Below, piece after piece: positions 33,810 to 42,462 of a DNA stretch of 51,809 bases. Numbering within the stretch: position 1 is the first letter of the stretch; every line of letters starts with the position of its first letter. Origin of the DNA: Spartobacteria bacterium (lineage in GTDB: Bacteria > Verrucomicrobiota > Verrucomicrobiia > Chthoniobacterales > UBA10450); NCBI GenBank assembly GCA_003169695.1, contig PNAS01000029.1, positions 1-51,809 of the forward strand, in the 5' to 3' direction. The position numbers were made by a program, and so were the translations under genes. The notes beneath the pieces are model-generated. The model was not told the DNA's origin, made no database searches, and saw only the letters and a program-made list of their open reading frames with translations.

Positions 33810-34916
33810 ATGAAATTGATCGACCGTTACGTCAGCCGCCAGCTCGTCGTGAATCTCCTTTTCGCGATCATCGTCCTCAGTTTCGTTCTCGTCGTCGGCA
33901 ATATTTTCCGGAAGCTCCTGCCGCTCCTCGTGAATCACGATCTGCCGGTCGAATACCTGGTCAGTTTCGTCGCCTACGTTCTGCCTTTCTCGCTCATCTT
34001 CACGATCCCGTGGGGTCTTCTCACGGCCGTCCTACTCGTCTTCGGCCGGCTCTCGGCCGATAACGAATTGATCGCGCTCCGTTCCAATGGGGTGAGCATC
34101 GCCAGGATTTGCATTCCGCTGGTGGTGATCTCGGTTCTTTGCACCGTCGCTTCTGTGTGGCTCAACGTCCAGGTCGCGCCGGCGGCCCAGGAAAAAATGC
34201 GCAGCACCGTCTTCAATCTCGCCACCCGCAATCCGATGGCGCTTTTCGGGAGCGATCAAATTATCGATCAATTCCCAGGCAATAAGATTTATGTCGGCAA
34301 AAAAGACGGCAACAAACTGGAAAACATCATCGTTTTTGAAACGAACGACGACTCGATGCCGATGAGAGTGACGTATGCCCGGACCGGTGAACTTGAGGCG
34401 GATCTGCCGAACAAGCGCATTCTCATGCATCTTTTTGCCGCGCGTTACCTGCAGCGCGATGAGTACGATCCGTACGATCTCAATCGAATGCGGGATGGAA
34501 TTAGCGTGGTCGAAGGCACGCTCCCAATCAGCCTGCAGGAGCTTTACGAGAAGGAGAAAAGGCGGGCCAGCCGGTCGATGCTCTCGGTCGAGCAGCTGCT
34601 GGAGCAGTTGAATGACGACGATCCGAAGATGCGGAGCTCCAGCCGCACCGAAATTAACAAACGCTTTTCCTTTCCCCTGGCCTGCATTGTCTTTGCCCTG
34701 GTCGGCGTCCCGCTGGCCATCACCGCGCATCGGCGCGAGACCTCCTTTGGTTTCGCCATGAGCCTCGTCATCGGCGTCTTTTATTTTCTTTTCATTATCA
34801 TCGCCGACACATTGCGTGCGCACGCGAAACTTCATCCTGAGCTTCTCGTCTGGTTCCCAAACCTGCTCTTTCTAGTGCTTGGGATCTGGATGTTCCGCCG
34901 GCTGAGCAGGCAGTAA
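33810..34916 (+). CDS. LptF/LptG-family lipopolysaccharide transport permease
   Basis: 368 residues. Three N-terminal membrane helices (~15-35, 55-80, 100-120), a periplasmic beta-jellyroll domain (~130-265) and three C-terminal helices (~280-300, 308-328, 335-355) are the YjgP/YjgQ layout. 'KLIDRYVSRQLVVNLLFAI', 'LSADNELIALRSNGVS' and 'FPLACIVFALVGVPLAI' are typical. With LptB these proteins pull LPS out of the inner membrane and pass it to LptC/LptA. Only one of the usual LptF/LptG pair is here. It follows the TIR-receptor gene closely but need not be linked in function. Confidence 0.9.
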   Translation: MKLIDRYVSRQLVVNLLFAIIVLSFVLVVGNIFRKLLPLLVNHDLPVEYLVSFVAYVLPFSLIFTIPWGLLTAVLLVFGRLSADNELIALRSNGVSIARICIPLVVISVLCTVASVWLNVQVAPAAQEKMRSTVFNLATRNPMALFGSDQIIDQFPGNKIYVGKKDGNKLENIIVFETNDDSMPMRVTYARTGELEADLPNKRILMHLFAARYLQRDEYDPYDLNRMRDGISVVEGTLPISLQELYEKEKRRASRSMLSVEQLLEQLNDDDPKMRSSSRTEINKRFSFPLACIVFALVGVPLAITAHRRETSFGFAMSLVIGVFYFLFIIIADTLRAHAKLHPELLVWFPNLLFLVLGIWMFRRLSRQ

Positions 34917-34920
34917 GCTG

Positions 34921-35046
34921 CTAGCCCTGCTGCCCACTCCAGGCCTTCGGAATCGTCACGAGGAACGGAGAGGCCTTGAAGCCCAACACCACCGGGCCCA
35001 CTTCGCTTCTAAAATCAATCTCCGCGCCGGCGAAAAGTTCGTACAT
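34921..35046 (-). CDS. Possible small reading frame overlapping the glycosyltransferase end
   Basis: 41 codons: MYELFAGAEIDFRSEVGPVV and on, to KAWSGQQG. It lies in another frame of the minus strand, overlapping the last 91 bases of the glycosyltransferase. Its amino-acid make-up looks more like real protein than the Cys/Trp/Arg-rich glycosyltransferase tail in the same bases. It may be the true C-terminus of that gene after a frameshift, a fragment of a lost gene, or chance. It is preceded by an in-frame stop. Confidence 0.3.
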   Translation of the reverse strand: MYELFAGAEIDFRSEVGPVVLGFKASPFLVTIPKAWSGQQG

Positions 35047-35822
35047 CTGCTAGCGGCCTTTATTTCCCCGCGAAATCGCAGGAAATCTTCCCTTGTCCTC
35101 CAAGGATGGCGATAGATAGGATCGCCATACATCTTGGTCCAGGCGATCCAATTGAAAGCGAGTGATTCTTCGTTTCGATAACTTTCATTTGAGGACACTG
35201 TCAGATCCGCCGCGAGCAGGAAGTAGTGCGGTTCCAGTTCACCGCGTTCGGTCATTCTCATTTCGCCGCCGAATCCCGCTCGAACAAGCCGGGAAGAATG
35301 CTCGTAGCCGTAGGATTTGAATCTCGAATCCATGAAGCCACAGACGGAAAGTGCCTGGCGACTAAACGCGGCACATTGACCGGAAAGTGAAGCTGACAGG
35401 AACGGGCTGTCTATATTTCCTGTTCCACTCAACGTGCGCTCACGGAACCAGCTTCCCGCGAAATTTACGTGCCCCCACTTTTGCGCATCCTCAATCCAGT
35501 CGGTCTGCCAGCCCAGGTTGTTTGGATAGGAATCGTCCTCTATCAGAATGATCACATCGCACTCAAGAATTCGATGCAGAAAAAAGAGAGCTCGATTCTT
35601 GTTCCAGGCGATTCCCCTGTTTTTCCCGGTCACACATGCGATTTGTTGTTGAGCGCACGTCGCCACAGTTTCGTCTTCCGAACCGTCGTCCGCGATGACC
35701 AGACTGAAGGGTTGAGGAGTCAGCCGTTGCAGCTGAGAGATGCACGTTTCAAGCTTGCGGCACCTATTAAGGGTCGTGACACCTATCCCGAGCTTGACCG
35801 GCATAGCTAATTTGGGGACCAT
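34956..35822 (-). CDS. Glycosyltransferase family 2-like protein
   Basis: 288 residues from the ATG at 35822, which has a GGCGGGA-like ribosome site ~10 bases upstream; a longer frame would run into the DUF2277 gene. The GT-A fold shows 'LGIGVTTLNR', the nucleotide-binding ADDGS (44-48), 'GKNRGIAWNKNRAL', and the metal-binding region IEDDSYP (94-100) in place of DxD. A possible catalytic acid lies in the MDSRF...YGYEH segment. It is cytosolic and likely adds a sugar to a surface polymer. The last ~30 residues look abnormal, and a frameshift near the end is possible. The base composition seems AT-richer than the neighbours. Confidence 0.78.
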   Translation of the reverse strand: MVPKLAMPVKLGIGVTTLNRCRKLETCISQLQRLTPQPFSLVIADDGSEDETVATCAQQQIACVTGKNRGIAWNKNRALFFLHRILECDVIILIEDDSYPNNLGWQTDWIEDAQKWGHVNFAGSWFRERTLSGTGNIDSPFLSASLSGQCAAFSRQALSVCGFMDSRFKSYGYEHSSRLVRAGFGGEMRMTERGELEPHYFLLAADLTVSSNESYRNEESLAFNWIAWTKMYGDPIYRHPWRTREDFLRFRGEIKAASRCTNFSPARRLILEAKWARWCWASRPLRSS

Positions 35823-35859
35823 GGCCGGTATCCCGCCCCGCTCGCGAGTGCGTTCCCAG

Positions 35860-36156
35860 TTAGCAGTTTGCAACGTGTTCCGCGTCGGAGTGGAGAAAAC
35901 GGTGCGCGCCCCTGACGAGCGCTTTGGCCGCTTCAACTTCGCGATCGCGGGGCGGAGCGTTCGTCACCAGTGAATCGAGCAGTTCTCGTGCTGCCTGCGC
36001 CACTTGGTCCACGGCCCGAGTGAAAGCAGGTTCGTTAGCTTTGGAAGGCTTCGCGAAGCCACTCAGTTTCCGAACGAATTGTAAGGAGGATGCCCCGATT
36101 TCCTCGTCGGTAGCAGGCGGTTTGAAGTTATGCAGAACCTTAATATTTCGACACAT
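35860..36156 (-). CDS. DUF2277 family protein
   Basis: 98 residues from MCRNIK; an ATG six codons upstream is excluded because its codons form the ribosome site (AAGGA, 7 bases before). The sequence follows the DUF2277 pattern closely: 'MCRNIKVLHNFKPPATDEEI', 'QFVRKLSGFAKPSKANEPAF' and 'RELLDSLVTNAPPRDREVEA'. The family is small, cytosolic and of unknown function, and often stands alone in soil bacteria. Family call is confident from the conserved words. Confidence 0.9.
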   Translation of the reverse strand: MCRNIKVLHNFKPPATDEEIGASSLQFVRKLSGFAKPSKANEPAFTRAVDQVAQAARELLDSLVTNAPPRDREVEAAKALVRGAHRFLHSDAEHVANC

Positions 36157-36217
36157 AAAAAATCCTTTCTCCATTTAACAAGAGATGACGATATGGTGCC
36201 GTCTATTCCCGTTCAAC

Positions 36218-37018
36218 TTAGACTTCGTCACTAATGATGAAGAACTTCTTGAGGGCGGCCCGACCGAAATTCGTCGTGAGCGCCACATCGGCGGCATCGC
36301 GTCCGACAGCCATAACGATACGGCCGATGCGCGCGACGTTGTGCCGAGCATCGAAAGTATACCAGCGGTCGCCCAGATAGGCCTCGAGCCAGCCGCTGAA
36401 GTCCATTGGAAGAACGAGAGGCACACCGATGTCTCCCATGTACCCAGTGACGTAACGGGCCGGAATGTTCATGCAGCGACAAAACGCAACGGCGAGATGA
36501 CTGAAATCGCGGCAGACACCATGGGGATCATTGTAAACGTCAAAGGCGGACTTGGAAGCATCTGCGAAGTGATAGCCGAACGTGATGTGATTGTGCACCC
36601 AATCGCAAATGGCCTGGACGCGCGGCCAACCGGGCGCAGTCGAGCCGAAGAGCTTCCAGGCGATGTCGGAGAGCTTGTCGACTTCGCAATAACGGCTGGT
36701 CAAAAGGAAGGGAAGGGTAGCGCTCGGCAGGTCCTCAACCTTGTGCTGGGGCGCGTCCGGACCGCGTTCATCGGGTTGGCCGCTATCCTCGATCAAGGCA
36801 TTGAGTGAGAGCCGAAGATTTCCGGCCGGCGCAAAAATGCGCGCGCACCGGTTGCCGTAGAGGTCTGTGAAATCGGTCAGCGGGATATCCGGTGCGACCA
36901 GGATCCTTTCTTCGGACCGCAGATCGCTTTGCCGCGATGGATGGACATAGAGCATCAAAATCATCGGGGTCGGGCCCGCGAGTTCGAACTCGATGTCGAA
37001 GCCGATTTTGATGATCAT
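36218..37018 (-). CDS. Transglutaminase-like cysteine protein with an atypical His site
   Basis: 266 residues from the Met at 37018. The N-terminal half is a beta domain typical of the bacterial transglutaminase-like group. The core has Cys169 in HGVCRDFSHLAVAFCR, then 'IPARYVTGY', and the Asp in WYTFDARHN. In most relatives the catalytic His is in an 'HAW' triplet; here the matching place reads DFSGWLEAYL, so that His is missing. I believe a subgroup of bacterial proteins has S-A-W or S-G-W there, so either a nearby His (226) serves or the enzyme is not a classical protease. It has no signal peptide, so is cytosolic, and is followed by a DUF2277 gene. Confidence 0.8.
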   Translation of the reverse strand: MIIKIGFDIEFELAGPTPMILMLYVHPSRQSDLRSEERILVAPDIPLTDFTDLYGNRCARIFAPAGNLRLSLNALIEDSGQPDERGPDAPQHKVEDLPSATLPFLLTSRYCEVDKLSDIAWKLFGSTAPGWPRVQAICDWVHNHITFGYHFADASKSAFDVYNDPHGVCRDFSHLAVAFCRCMNIPARYVTGYMGDIGVPLVLPMDFSGWLEAYLGDRWYTFDARHNVARIGRIVMAVGRDAADVALTTNFGRAALKKFFIISDEV

Positions 37019-37082
37019 AGGGGCGGGAAAAATAGCACAAGCGTCCCGCTCGTGTTGCTGAAATCGCAAGCTGGATGCTGGC

Positions 37083-37892
37083 CTACGTTTCTTTCCCGCT
37101 CCCGAATTCGGCGGTGACGCAGAGTTCGTCGCCCACGGTTAGCCGGACATCGCACAGACGGATTTTCCCCAGCGGCAAAGACATCAGCGGAAACTCGTGG
37201 CCGTTGATTTTCTGGAGGTAAGGCTTGAGGATGCCGCAGGCCAGAGTCGCAATTCCGCCATCGCCCGTGCAATCTAGATCGGAAAGCTCAAGATTGAGTT
37301 GATCGTCGAGCTCGAGTTGCCCGGTCACTTGGATCGACGCGCGGAGAAATAATTTGCGGACGCGCAGGTGCACTTCCGCGGCAAGTGAATGGGCACTTTT
37401 CTGCCGGAGCTTCAATTGCACGTTGTCGATCGTGATGCCCTGCTTGCCGCCCTGGTTCTGGACGAGCTGGGCGATGAGCGCTTCGAGATCGGTTTGCGTC
37501 GCGGAAATTTCGATGTTGCCATCGGTCGCGCTCTCGAGGGAGAGAACGATCTGGTCGTTTGAATCTTTGCCCTGGCCGAGCTGAACTTTGCGCGCGGAGA
37601 ACGAAAGATTCACCGCGATAGGACCGAGGGAGAGCGGCGAAGCGCTGAGAGTAAGCTGGTCGATTTCGAGCGCAGACGATATTTTGCCTGAGATGACTGG
37701 CGGGCGGGGTGGATCTGCGCGGAGCCGGGCGCCATCGAGCGAGATACTGATCGCGTCGAGATGGGGATAGGAATGTTGGTGGATGGTGACGGGGTCGGAC
37801 TCAGCAATGAAAATGCGTTGGAGGCTTTCGTTGAGCAGGCGGGCGAGATCGGTGGCGGAGGAGGGAAAAATGGCGGTATGGAGTGGGAACAT
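37083..37892 (-). CDS. LmeA/DUF2993-like lipid-binding protein
   Basis: 269 residues from the Met at 37892, which leaves the 7-bp repeats outside the gene. The repeated amphipathic beta-strand pattern matches the DUF2993/LmeA shape: 'HLDAISISLDGARLR', 'DLEALIAQLVQNQ', 'AEVHLRVRKLFLRASIQVTGQ', 'FPLMSLPLGKIRLCDV' and a final 'VTAEFGSG'. These fold like BPI/SMP-type lipid-binding tubes; mycobacterial LmeA binds phospholipid. No signal peptide is clear here, so the location is uncertain. It converges on nothing and is divergent from rpsN. Confidence 0.6.
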   Translation of the reverse strand: MFPLHTAIFPSSATDLARLLNESLQRIFIAESDPVTIHQHSYPHLDAISISLDGARLRADPPRPPVISGKISSALEIDQLTLSASPLSLGPIAVNLSFSARKVQLGQGKDSNDQIVLSLESATDGNIEISATQTDLEALIAQLVQNQGGKQGITIDNVQLKLRQKSAHSLAAEVHLRVRKLFLRASIQVTGQLELDDQLNLELSDLDCTGDGGIATLACGILKPYLQKINGHEFPLMSLPLGKIRLCDVRLTVGDELCVTAEFGSGKET

Positions 37893-37900
37893 GGAAGGCA

Positions 37901-37935
37901 GAAACGTCCAACGTTCAACGTTCAACGTCCAATGA
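37901..37935. repeat. Degenerate 7-bp tandem repeats (site 1)
   Basis: Five units of 7 bases: GAAACGT, CCAACGT, TCAACGT, TCAACGT, CCAATGA. They lie just upstream of the LmeA-like gene, in the divergent gap with rpsN. Related runs occur at 40150-40184 and 42563-42604. Confidence 0.6.
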
Positions 37936-38046
37936 AGAGGGATTAGAAGCGTTGTGGCCTTGCGTGATATCCTGTGACGTTCGAAGTGAGGGCGACCAGA
38001 AAGAAGTTGCATCTTTGGGCTTCTTCGCTACTTTCCGCGTTCTCTT

Positions 38047-38316
38047 ATGGCGAAAACGTCCTGGATTAATCGCAACAACCGCAAGCGCGCTACCGTGAAA
38101 AAATATGCGGCGCTGCGTGCTGAGCTGAAGGCGAAGAAAGATTACATGGGCCTGTCGCAGCTTCCGCGCGATGCCAGCCCCACCCGGGTGGTAAACCGTT
38201 GCGAAGTAAGCGGCCGCCGCCGCGCGTTCATTCGCCGGTTTAAGATTTCGCGCCTCACGTTCCGCGAGCTAGCCTCAGCCGGGTTCATCCCGGGTGTGAC
38301 CAAATCGAGCTGGTAG
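38047..38316 (+). CDS. rpsN: 30S ribosomal protein S14
   Basis: 89 residues, the long, zinc-free form. 'MAKTSWINRNNRKRATVKKY', 'LPRDASPTRVVNRCEVSGRR' and 'RLTFRELASAGFIPGVTKSSW' are the standard S14 segments. The CxxC pairs of zinc forms are absent (only one Cys, in NRCEVSG). S14 binds the 3' domain of 16S rRNA in the head of the small subunit. Finding it alone, away from a spc operon, is typical of the stand-alone copy that replaces or backs up a zinc form. Confidence 0.97.
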   Translation: MAKTSWINRNNRKRATVKKYAALRAELKAKKDYMGLSQLPRDASPTRVVNRCEVSGRRRAFIRRFKISRLTFRELASAGFIPGVTKSSW

Positions 38317-38361
38317 GAACTCCGCTCGCCGGGCTTCCGGGTGCAGGCGTGCATCCGTTAA

Positions 38362-39774
38362 ATGAATTCCTTGTTATTTCTATTTCTCGCGGTTGGCCCG
38401 CTGGCCGAGGCGATTTCGGAGCATTGGGATCCACCGGCGCTTCTCCTCGGCAAGCTTGCGGTGATCGCCGCATTGGTGTTGCTCAATGCCTTTTTCGTGG
38501 CGTCCGAATTCGCCATCGTCAAGGTCCGCAGCAGCCAGTTGGATGAGCTGGCGGACGAAGGGAACCTTCGCGCGATTTCGGCCAAGCACGTACGCGCGCA
38601 CCTCGACGCTTATCTTTCCGCGACCCAGCTCGGAATCACGCTCGCCAGCCTCGCGCTCGGGTGGATCGGCGAACAATTTTTGGTGGCCATGCTCCAGCCG
38701 GCGTTTGCCTTGGTGAATGTTCATTCGCACGCGGCGGTCTCGGCGATCTCGATCGCGCTCGCTTTTGTCGGGATCACTTTTCTCCATATTGTTTTCGGTG
38801 AACTGGCGCCGAAATACATGGCGATCAGCAATCCCCTCCAGGCCTCGCTTTTGCTTGTTAGGCCGCTGGGCGGGTTTTACGTTCTCTTCAAGCCGGCCAT
38901 CTGGCTTTTGCACAAATCGTCAAACTTTGTTCTGCAAAAAATGCTGCGGATCCAGCCGGTGGCCAGCGCCGAGCTGGCCCACAGCGAAGAGGAGCTGCGG
39001 CTCATTCTCGATCAAAGCGAAAAGTCCGACGAGGTTTCCGCGCTCGGTCGCGATTTGCTCGTGAACGCGCTCGATCTTCGTCGGCGCGTGGTGCGCGATA
39101 TCATGACGCCGCGGGGCGAAGTCGTCTTTCTCGATATCGAGCAAAGCTTTGAGGAGAACGTGAAAAAGGCGCTCGAGTCGCGTCACACCCGTTTCCCGCT
39201 CTGCCGAGGTCATCTCGATAACACGATTGGCCTGGTTCACATCAAGGAATTGGTGCCAATGATGCGTGACCCGCATCCCGATCTTCTCCGGATCAAGCGG
39301 GACCTTATCCCGGTGCCGGAAATGATGTCGCTCGAAAAACTGCTCAACCTCTTTCTGACCAGGCACGCGCATCTCGCTATCGTGGTGGACGAATATGGCG
39401 GCACGGTCGGGATGGTGACGTTGGAAAATGTCCTTGAGGAAATCGTGGGCGACATTCAGGACGAGTTCGACACCGAGAAGGAGGAGTTCCGCGCGATCAA
39501 CGAAAACGAATTTTCAGTCGATGGCGCGGTTGGGCTTTACGAACTTCGGGACCTCGCTGGATTGGAATTGGAAAGCGCCGATGTGAGCACGATCGGCGGT
39601 TATGTGACGCACCTGCTCGGTCATCTTCCAAAGCAGGGCGAGCAAGTGCGGATCGAAAACTATCTCGTCACGATTTCACAAACGGACGGACGCCGTGTCG
39701 GTCAATTGCATTTCCGCAAATTGAACGATGCAGAAACTCCGGGCGCGCCGAAAAAGTCGGACGCCGCCGTCTGA
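38362..39774 (+). CDS. CNNM/CorC-type transporter (hemolysin family, UPF0053)
   Basis: 470 residues. Four membrane helices in a DUF21 domain (~1-205: '[22 protein letters not shown]', '[21 protein letters not shown]'), then two CBS domains (~225-345: '[21 protein letters not shown]', '[33 protein letters not shown]'), then the C-terminal CorC_HlyC domain (~360-450). These proteins bind ATP-Mg in the CBS pair and move Mg2+ or Co2+ out of, or sodium into, the cell; the older hemolysin name is misleading. It follows rpsN by 45 bases and may share its transcript. Confidence 0.92.
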   Translation: MNSLLFLFLAVGPLAEAISEHWDPPALLLGKLAVIAALVLLNAFFVASEFAIVKVRSSQLDELADEGNLRAISAKHVRAHLDAYLSATQLGITLASLALGWIGEQFLVAMLQPAFALVNVHSHAAVSAISIALAFVGITFLHIVFGELAPKYMAISNPLQASLLLVRPLGGFYVLFKPAIWLLHKSSNFVLQKMLRIQPVASAELAHSEEELRLILDQSEKSDEVSALGRDLLVNALDLRRRVVRDIMTPRGEVVFLDIEQSFEENVKKALESRHTRFPLCRGHLDNTIGLVHIKELVPMMRDPHPDLLRIKRDLIPVPEMMSLEKLLNLFLTRHAHLAIVVDEYGGTVGMVTLENVLEEIVGDIQDEFDTEKEEFRAINENEFSVDGAVGLYELRDLAGLELESADVSTIGGYVTHLLGHLPKQGEQVRIENYLVTISQTDGRRVGQLHFRKLNDAETPGAPKKSDAAV

Positions 39775-39821
39775 TTCGACAGCTGGCGATCGCGATTTGC
39801 CTGGGCAAAGATAACTGAGGA

Positions 39822-40007
39822 ATGGAACTGATTCACGAGACAGACGTTGCTTGTCCGCATTGCGGTGAATCGTTCCCGCTGCAAGTCGACACGTCGCAAT
39901 CCGAGCAAACGTTGATCGAAGATTGCAGCGTTTGCTGCCGGCCTATCGCATTAACGATCCGCTGCCGGCCCGGTGAGATCGAAAGCGTGTCGGAAGCAAG
40001 CGGGTGA
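39822..40007 (+). CDS. CPXCG-motif Cys-rich small protein
   Basis: 61 residues. CPHCG (11-15) and a later 'DCSVCCRPI' (about 34-42) form two Cys pairs, likely one zinc ribbon. This is the CPXCG-motif family seen in proteobacteria and other groups, of unknown function. It follows the CorC-type gene by 47 bases. After its TGA stop, the same frame stays open for about 60 more codons, to 40199. Confidence 0.85.
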   Translation: MELIHETDVACPHCGESFPLQVDTSQSEQTLIEDCSVCCRPIALTIRCRPGEIESVSEASG

Positions 40008-40149
40008 ACGGATCTGCACGCTAAAGCGGTTGACCCAGCGCTGGCAGAGAGTGAATCCGCGCGTCCTACGCTGCTGGAGAGGACGACGGCGCGCGCGATC
40101 ACGATCAATCCGAAGATCGACGAGGAGATTTTCGGAAAGGTTAGGATCC

Positions 40150-40184
40150 CGAACGCCGAACGCCGAGTGTCGAATGTTGAGTCG
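40150..40184. repeat. Degenerate 7-bp tandem repeats (site 2)
   Basis: Five units of 7 bases: CGAACGC, CGAACGC, CGAGTGT, CGAATGT, TGAGTCG. They are in the gap between the CPXCG gene and the next secreted protein, about 38 bases before its start. Confidence 0.5.
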
Positions 40185-40222
40185 AATTGCGCTCGTTAGT
40201 TTTCTCTCTGAAAGTCATAGCG

Positions 40223-40663
40223 ATGCTAGCGCGACGCGTTGGATTGGTGGTCGCCTTATTCATGGCGGGGATCGGATCGGCTCGATCGGATACGAAGGAG
40301 TCGCCGGTGATTGTCGATCTACGCGCTCACCGCCCAGAGATTCGCGCGGTTTTGCTGCGGCACACGCCGATCGGCTCAAGCGTGACGAGCGTTCTGGAAT
40401 TCGTCTCGAAGCAGTTACAGCGCAGCGGAGACGTGGCCGTAGTGGTGGAGAGTCAGCCGGCGACGGGGCCTGCCGCAGAGGAATCGCGACAGCGCGGAGT
40501 GAAGAGAATCCGCCTTTATCTCGGTCAATATTATGATCACCCGGAAGTGGTCTTTCTTTCCGCTCCTCTGATGATGCAGAAAGAAGTGACAGCGCAGTGG
40601 GCGTTCGACCAGCACGATCGGTTGGTCGACATCTTCGTGGACAAGAAGACCGGGCTTTACTGA
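40223..40663 (+). CDS. Secreted protein of unknown function
   Basis: 146 residues from the ATG at 40223, which gives a signal peptide (ARRVGLVVALFMAGIGSARS). The mature part has 'VIVDLRAHRPEIRAVLLRHTPIGSSVTSVLEFVSKQL' and a closing 'AQWAFDQHDRLVDIFVDKKTGLY', a small alpha/beta domain. The final 'W.FD...RLvdI.v.K...l' resembles small uncharacterised secreted proteins of Verrucomicrobia and Bacteroidetes. Its last 7 bases overlap the end of the convergent ClC gene. Function unknown. Confidence 0.65.
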   Translation: MLARRVGLVVALFMAGIGSARSDTKESPVIVDLRAHRPEIRAVLLRHTPIGSSVTSVLEFVSKQLQRSGDVAVVVESQPATGPAAEESRQRGVKRIRLYLGQYYDHPEVVFLSAPLMMQKEVTAQWAFDQHDRLVDIFVDKKTGLY

Positions 40664-42462
40664 GCGGCCACGAAGTCAACCGCCGCGGCGGATCTACTGC
40701 TCCCGGCCAGCGCAAGGATCACATCGGTTTTCGAGATGCTGCCGATGAGCTGGTAGTCCGTGGAATTGTTCACGACGGGAAGACGCTCTCCGTCGTGACG
40801 CGCGAAACGTTCGAGCGCTTCGCTCAGTGACGCCTCCGCACGCACGGCCGGGAAGGACTCGTGGAGGATGTCCCCGGCGATGACGAGCGCGGCCAGCTCC
40901 GGCGCGTTGAGATAGTTCTTGATGTCGTGCAGAGAGATGGCGCCAACGAAGCGATCGCGCTCGGTCACGTAAAGATAGTTCACGCGGGTGGCGACGAACT
41001 TCTCGACAATCTCAGCGAAGCGTGCCGTGGGCAAAACGGTCAGCGGATCGGTTTTCATGAGATCGCGAACATGAAGCTCGGCAAGCTGCTGCCGGTAATC
41101 GCCCGCGCCTTTGCGCTTCAGTGCCTCCGTGTAAATGGAGCGCTTCTCGATGCTGACTGAAGTGTAGTAGCCAACAACGCAGGCGAGCATTAGCGGCAGG
41201 ATGATTTGGTAATCGAGAGTTAGTTCGAAAATCATGATGATCGCCATGATCGGCGCGTGGGTCGTAGCCGCCAGGAATGCGCCCATGCCCACGAGAGCGA
41301 ACGCGCTTGGGTCAATTACGAAATGACCAGGCAAATGCTGGGCCGCGTTGCCGAAAAGAAATCCAAGGCTCGCTCCGACAAAAAGCGTGGGAGTGAAAAC
41401 GCCGCCGACCGCCCCCGAGCCGAAAGTGGCGGCGGTCGCGAGGATTTTGAAAACGAGAATGACGGCGAGTGTTTGCCAGAACCATTCTCCACGCAGAATC
41501 GCGTTCACTGCGCTGTAGCCGTTGCCACAAACTTCCGGATGAAACACCGCAAGCCCGCCCACGATTAAACCGCCGACGCACATTTTTACATAAACCGGCA
41601 CGGCGATGCGTGCGGCCAGATTTTCGCTCGCGCGCAGGAAACGGATGAACCACGGAGCAACCACGCCCGCCGCAAGACCGAGCAAGAGATATGGGACGAT
41701 CTCCCAGTTTCCATTCAACCGGAACGGTGGGATCTGGTAGAGCGGACTCCCGCCGAGAAAACCTCGGACGGTGAGCGTGGCGATGACGGACGCGAAGACG
41801 AGCGGTCCAAAAATTTCCATGGCGACCGATCCGAGAACGATTTCCGCGACAAAGAGGGCACCGGCGATCGGCGCATTGTAGGCAGAAGCGATTCCCGCTG
41901 CGGCGCCGCATCCAACGAGCAAACGTAGCCGCGGGGCCGACCACTTCTGCAGACGGCCAGCGAGCGAAGCGACGAGTGAAGAAAGCTGGACGAGCGGGCC
42001 CTCGCGTCCGATCGAACCGCCGGATGCAATCGTAAACAAGGCCGAGAGGCATTTCACCAAGCTGCGTCGGGCGGAAATTTTCCCGTCGCCGAGGACGACA
42101 GCTTCCATGTAGTCAGTCGTCGTGACCGGACCGCGCCACCGCACGCCGAAGTAGATGATCGCACCGGCGACCAATCCCCCAAGGCCGGGAATCACGAAGC
42201 GAAGTAAGGGAGGGAGTTCTGCAAAACTTTCCGCCATTCCAGGGGCGGAATTACCGGTCAGCAAGCTATGGACCGCGCTCGTGGCGAAGCGGAACGCGAT
42301 CGAGCAAACGCCGCCGCAGAATCCAATGATGCCCGCCCAAAACACCGTGACTTGGAGATCGCTTGGGTGCGCTCGTTCTTTGAACCACACCCAAAACTTC
42401 AGCCGCCGGAGAGATCTGCGTCGCGAGTCGCTTGCTTCAGGTGTTGTGCTGTTCGCTTGCAC
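40657..42462 (-). CDS. ClC-family chloride channel or H+/Cl- exchanger with CBS domains
   Basis: 601 residues. The membrane part (~30-430) carries the ClC signatures GSIGREGPLVQLSS (near 145-158) and 'GSGAVGGVFTPTLFVGA' for the selectivity filter; a 'GxxxP' filter word is less clear. Two CBS domains follow (~460-590: 'RDLMKTDPLTVLPTARFAEI', 'DILHESFPAVRAEASLSEAL'). ClC proteins are dimers that carry chloride either passively or against protons; the Glu of GREGP is the gate of exchangers and is present. Start at 42462 is tentative. It converges with the secreted-protein gene, ending with a 7-base overlap. Confidence 0.92.
   Translation of the reverse strand: MQANSTTPEASDSRRRSLRRLKFWVWFKERAHPSDLQVTVFWAGIIGFCGGVCSIAFRFATSAVHSLLTGNSAPGMAESFAELPPLLRFVIPGLGGLVAGAIIYFGVRWRGPVTTTDYMEAVVLGDGKISARRSLVKCLSALFTIASGGSIGREGPLVQLSSLVASLAGRLQKWSAPRLRLLVGCGAAAGIASAYNAPIAGALFVAEIVLGSVAMEIFGPLVFASVIATLTVRGFLGGSPLYQIPPFRLNGNWEIVPYLLLGLAAGVVAPWFIRFLRASENLAARIAVPVYVKMCVGGLIVGGLAVFHPEVCGNGYSAVNAILRGEWFWQTLAVILVFKILATAATFGSGAVGGVFTPTLFVGASLGFLFGNAAQHLPGHFVIDPSAFALVGMGAFLAATTHAPIMAIIMIFELTLDYQIILPLMLACVVGYYTSVSIEKRSIYTEALKRKGAGDYRQQLAELHVRDLMKTDPLTVLPTARFAEIVEKFVATRVNYLYVTERDRFVGAISLHDIKNYLNAPELAALVIAGDILHESFPAVRAEASLSEALERFARHDGERLPVVNNSTDYQLIGSISKTDVILALAGSSRSAAAVDFVAAQ

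Noticed and set aside
34956..35936. Longer start for the glycosyltransferase at 35936
   Set aside because: It would overlap the DUF2277 gene by 77 bases and add residues unlike the family.
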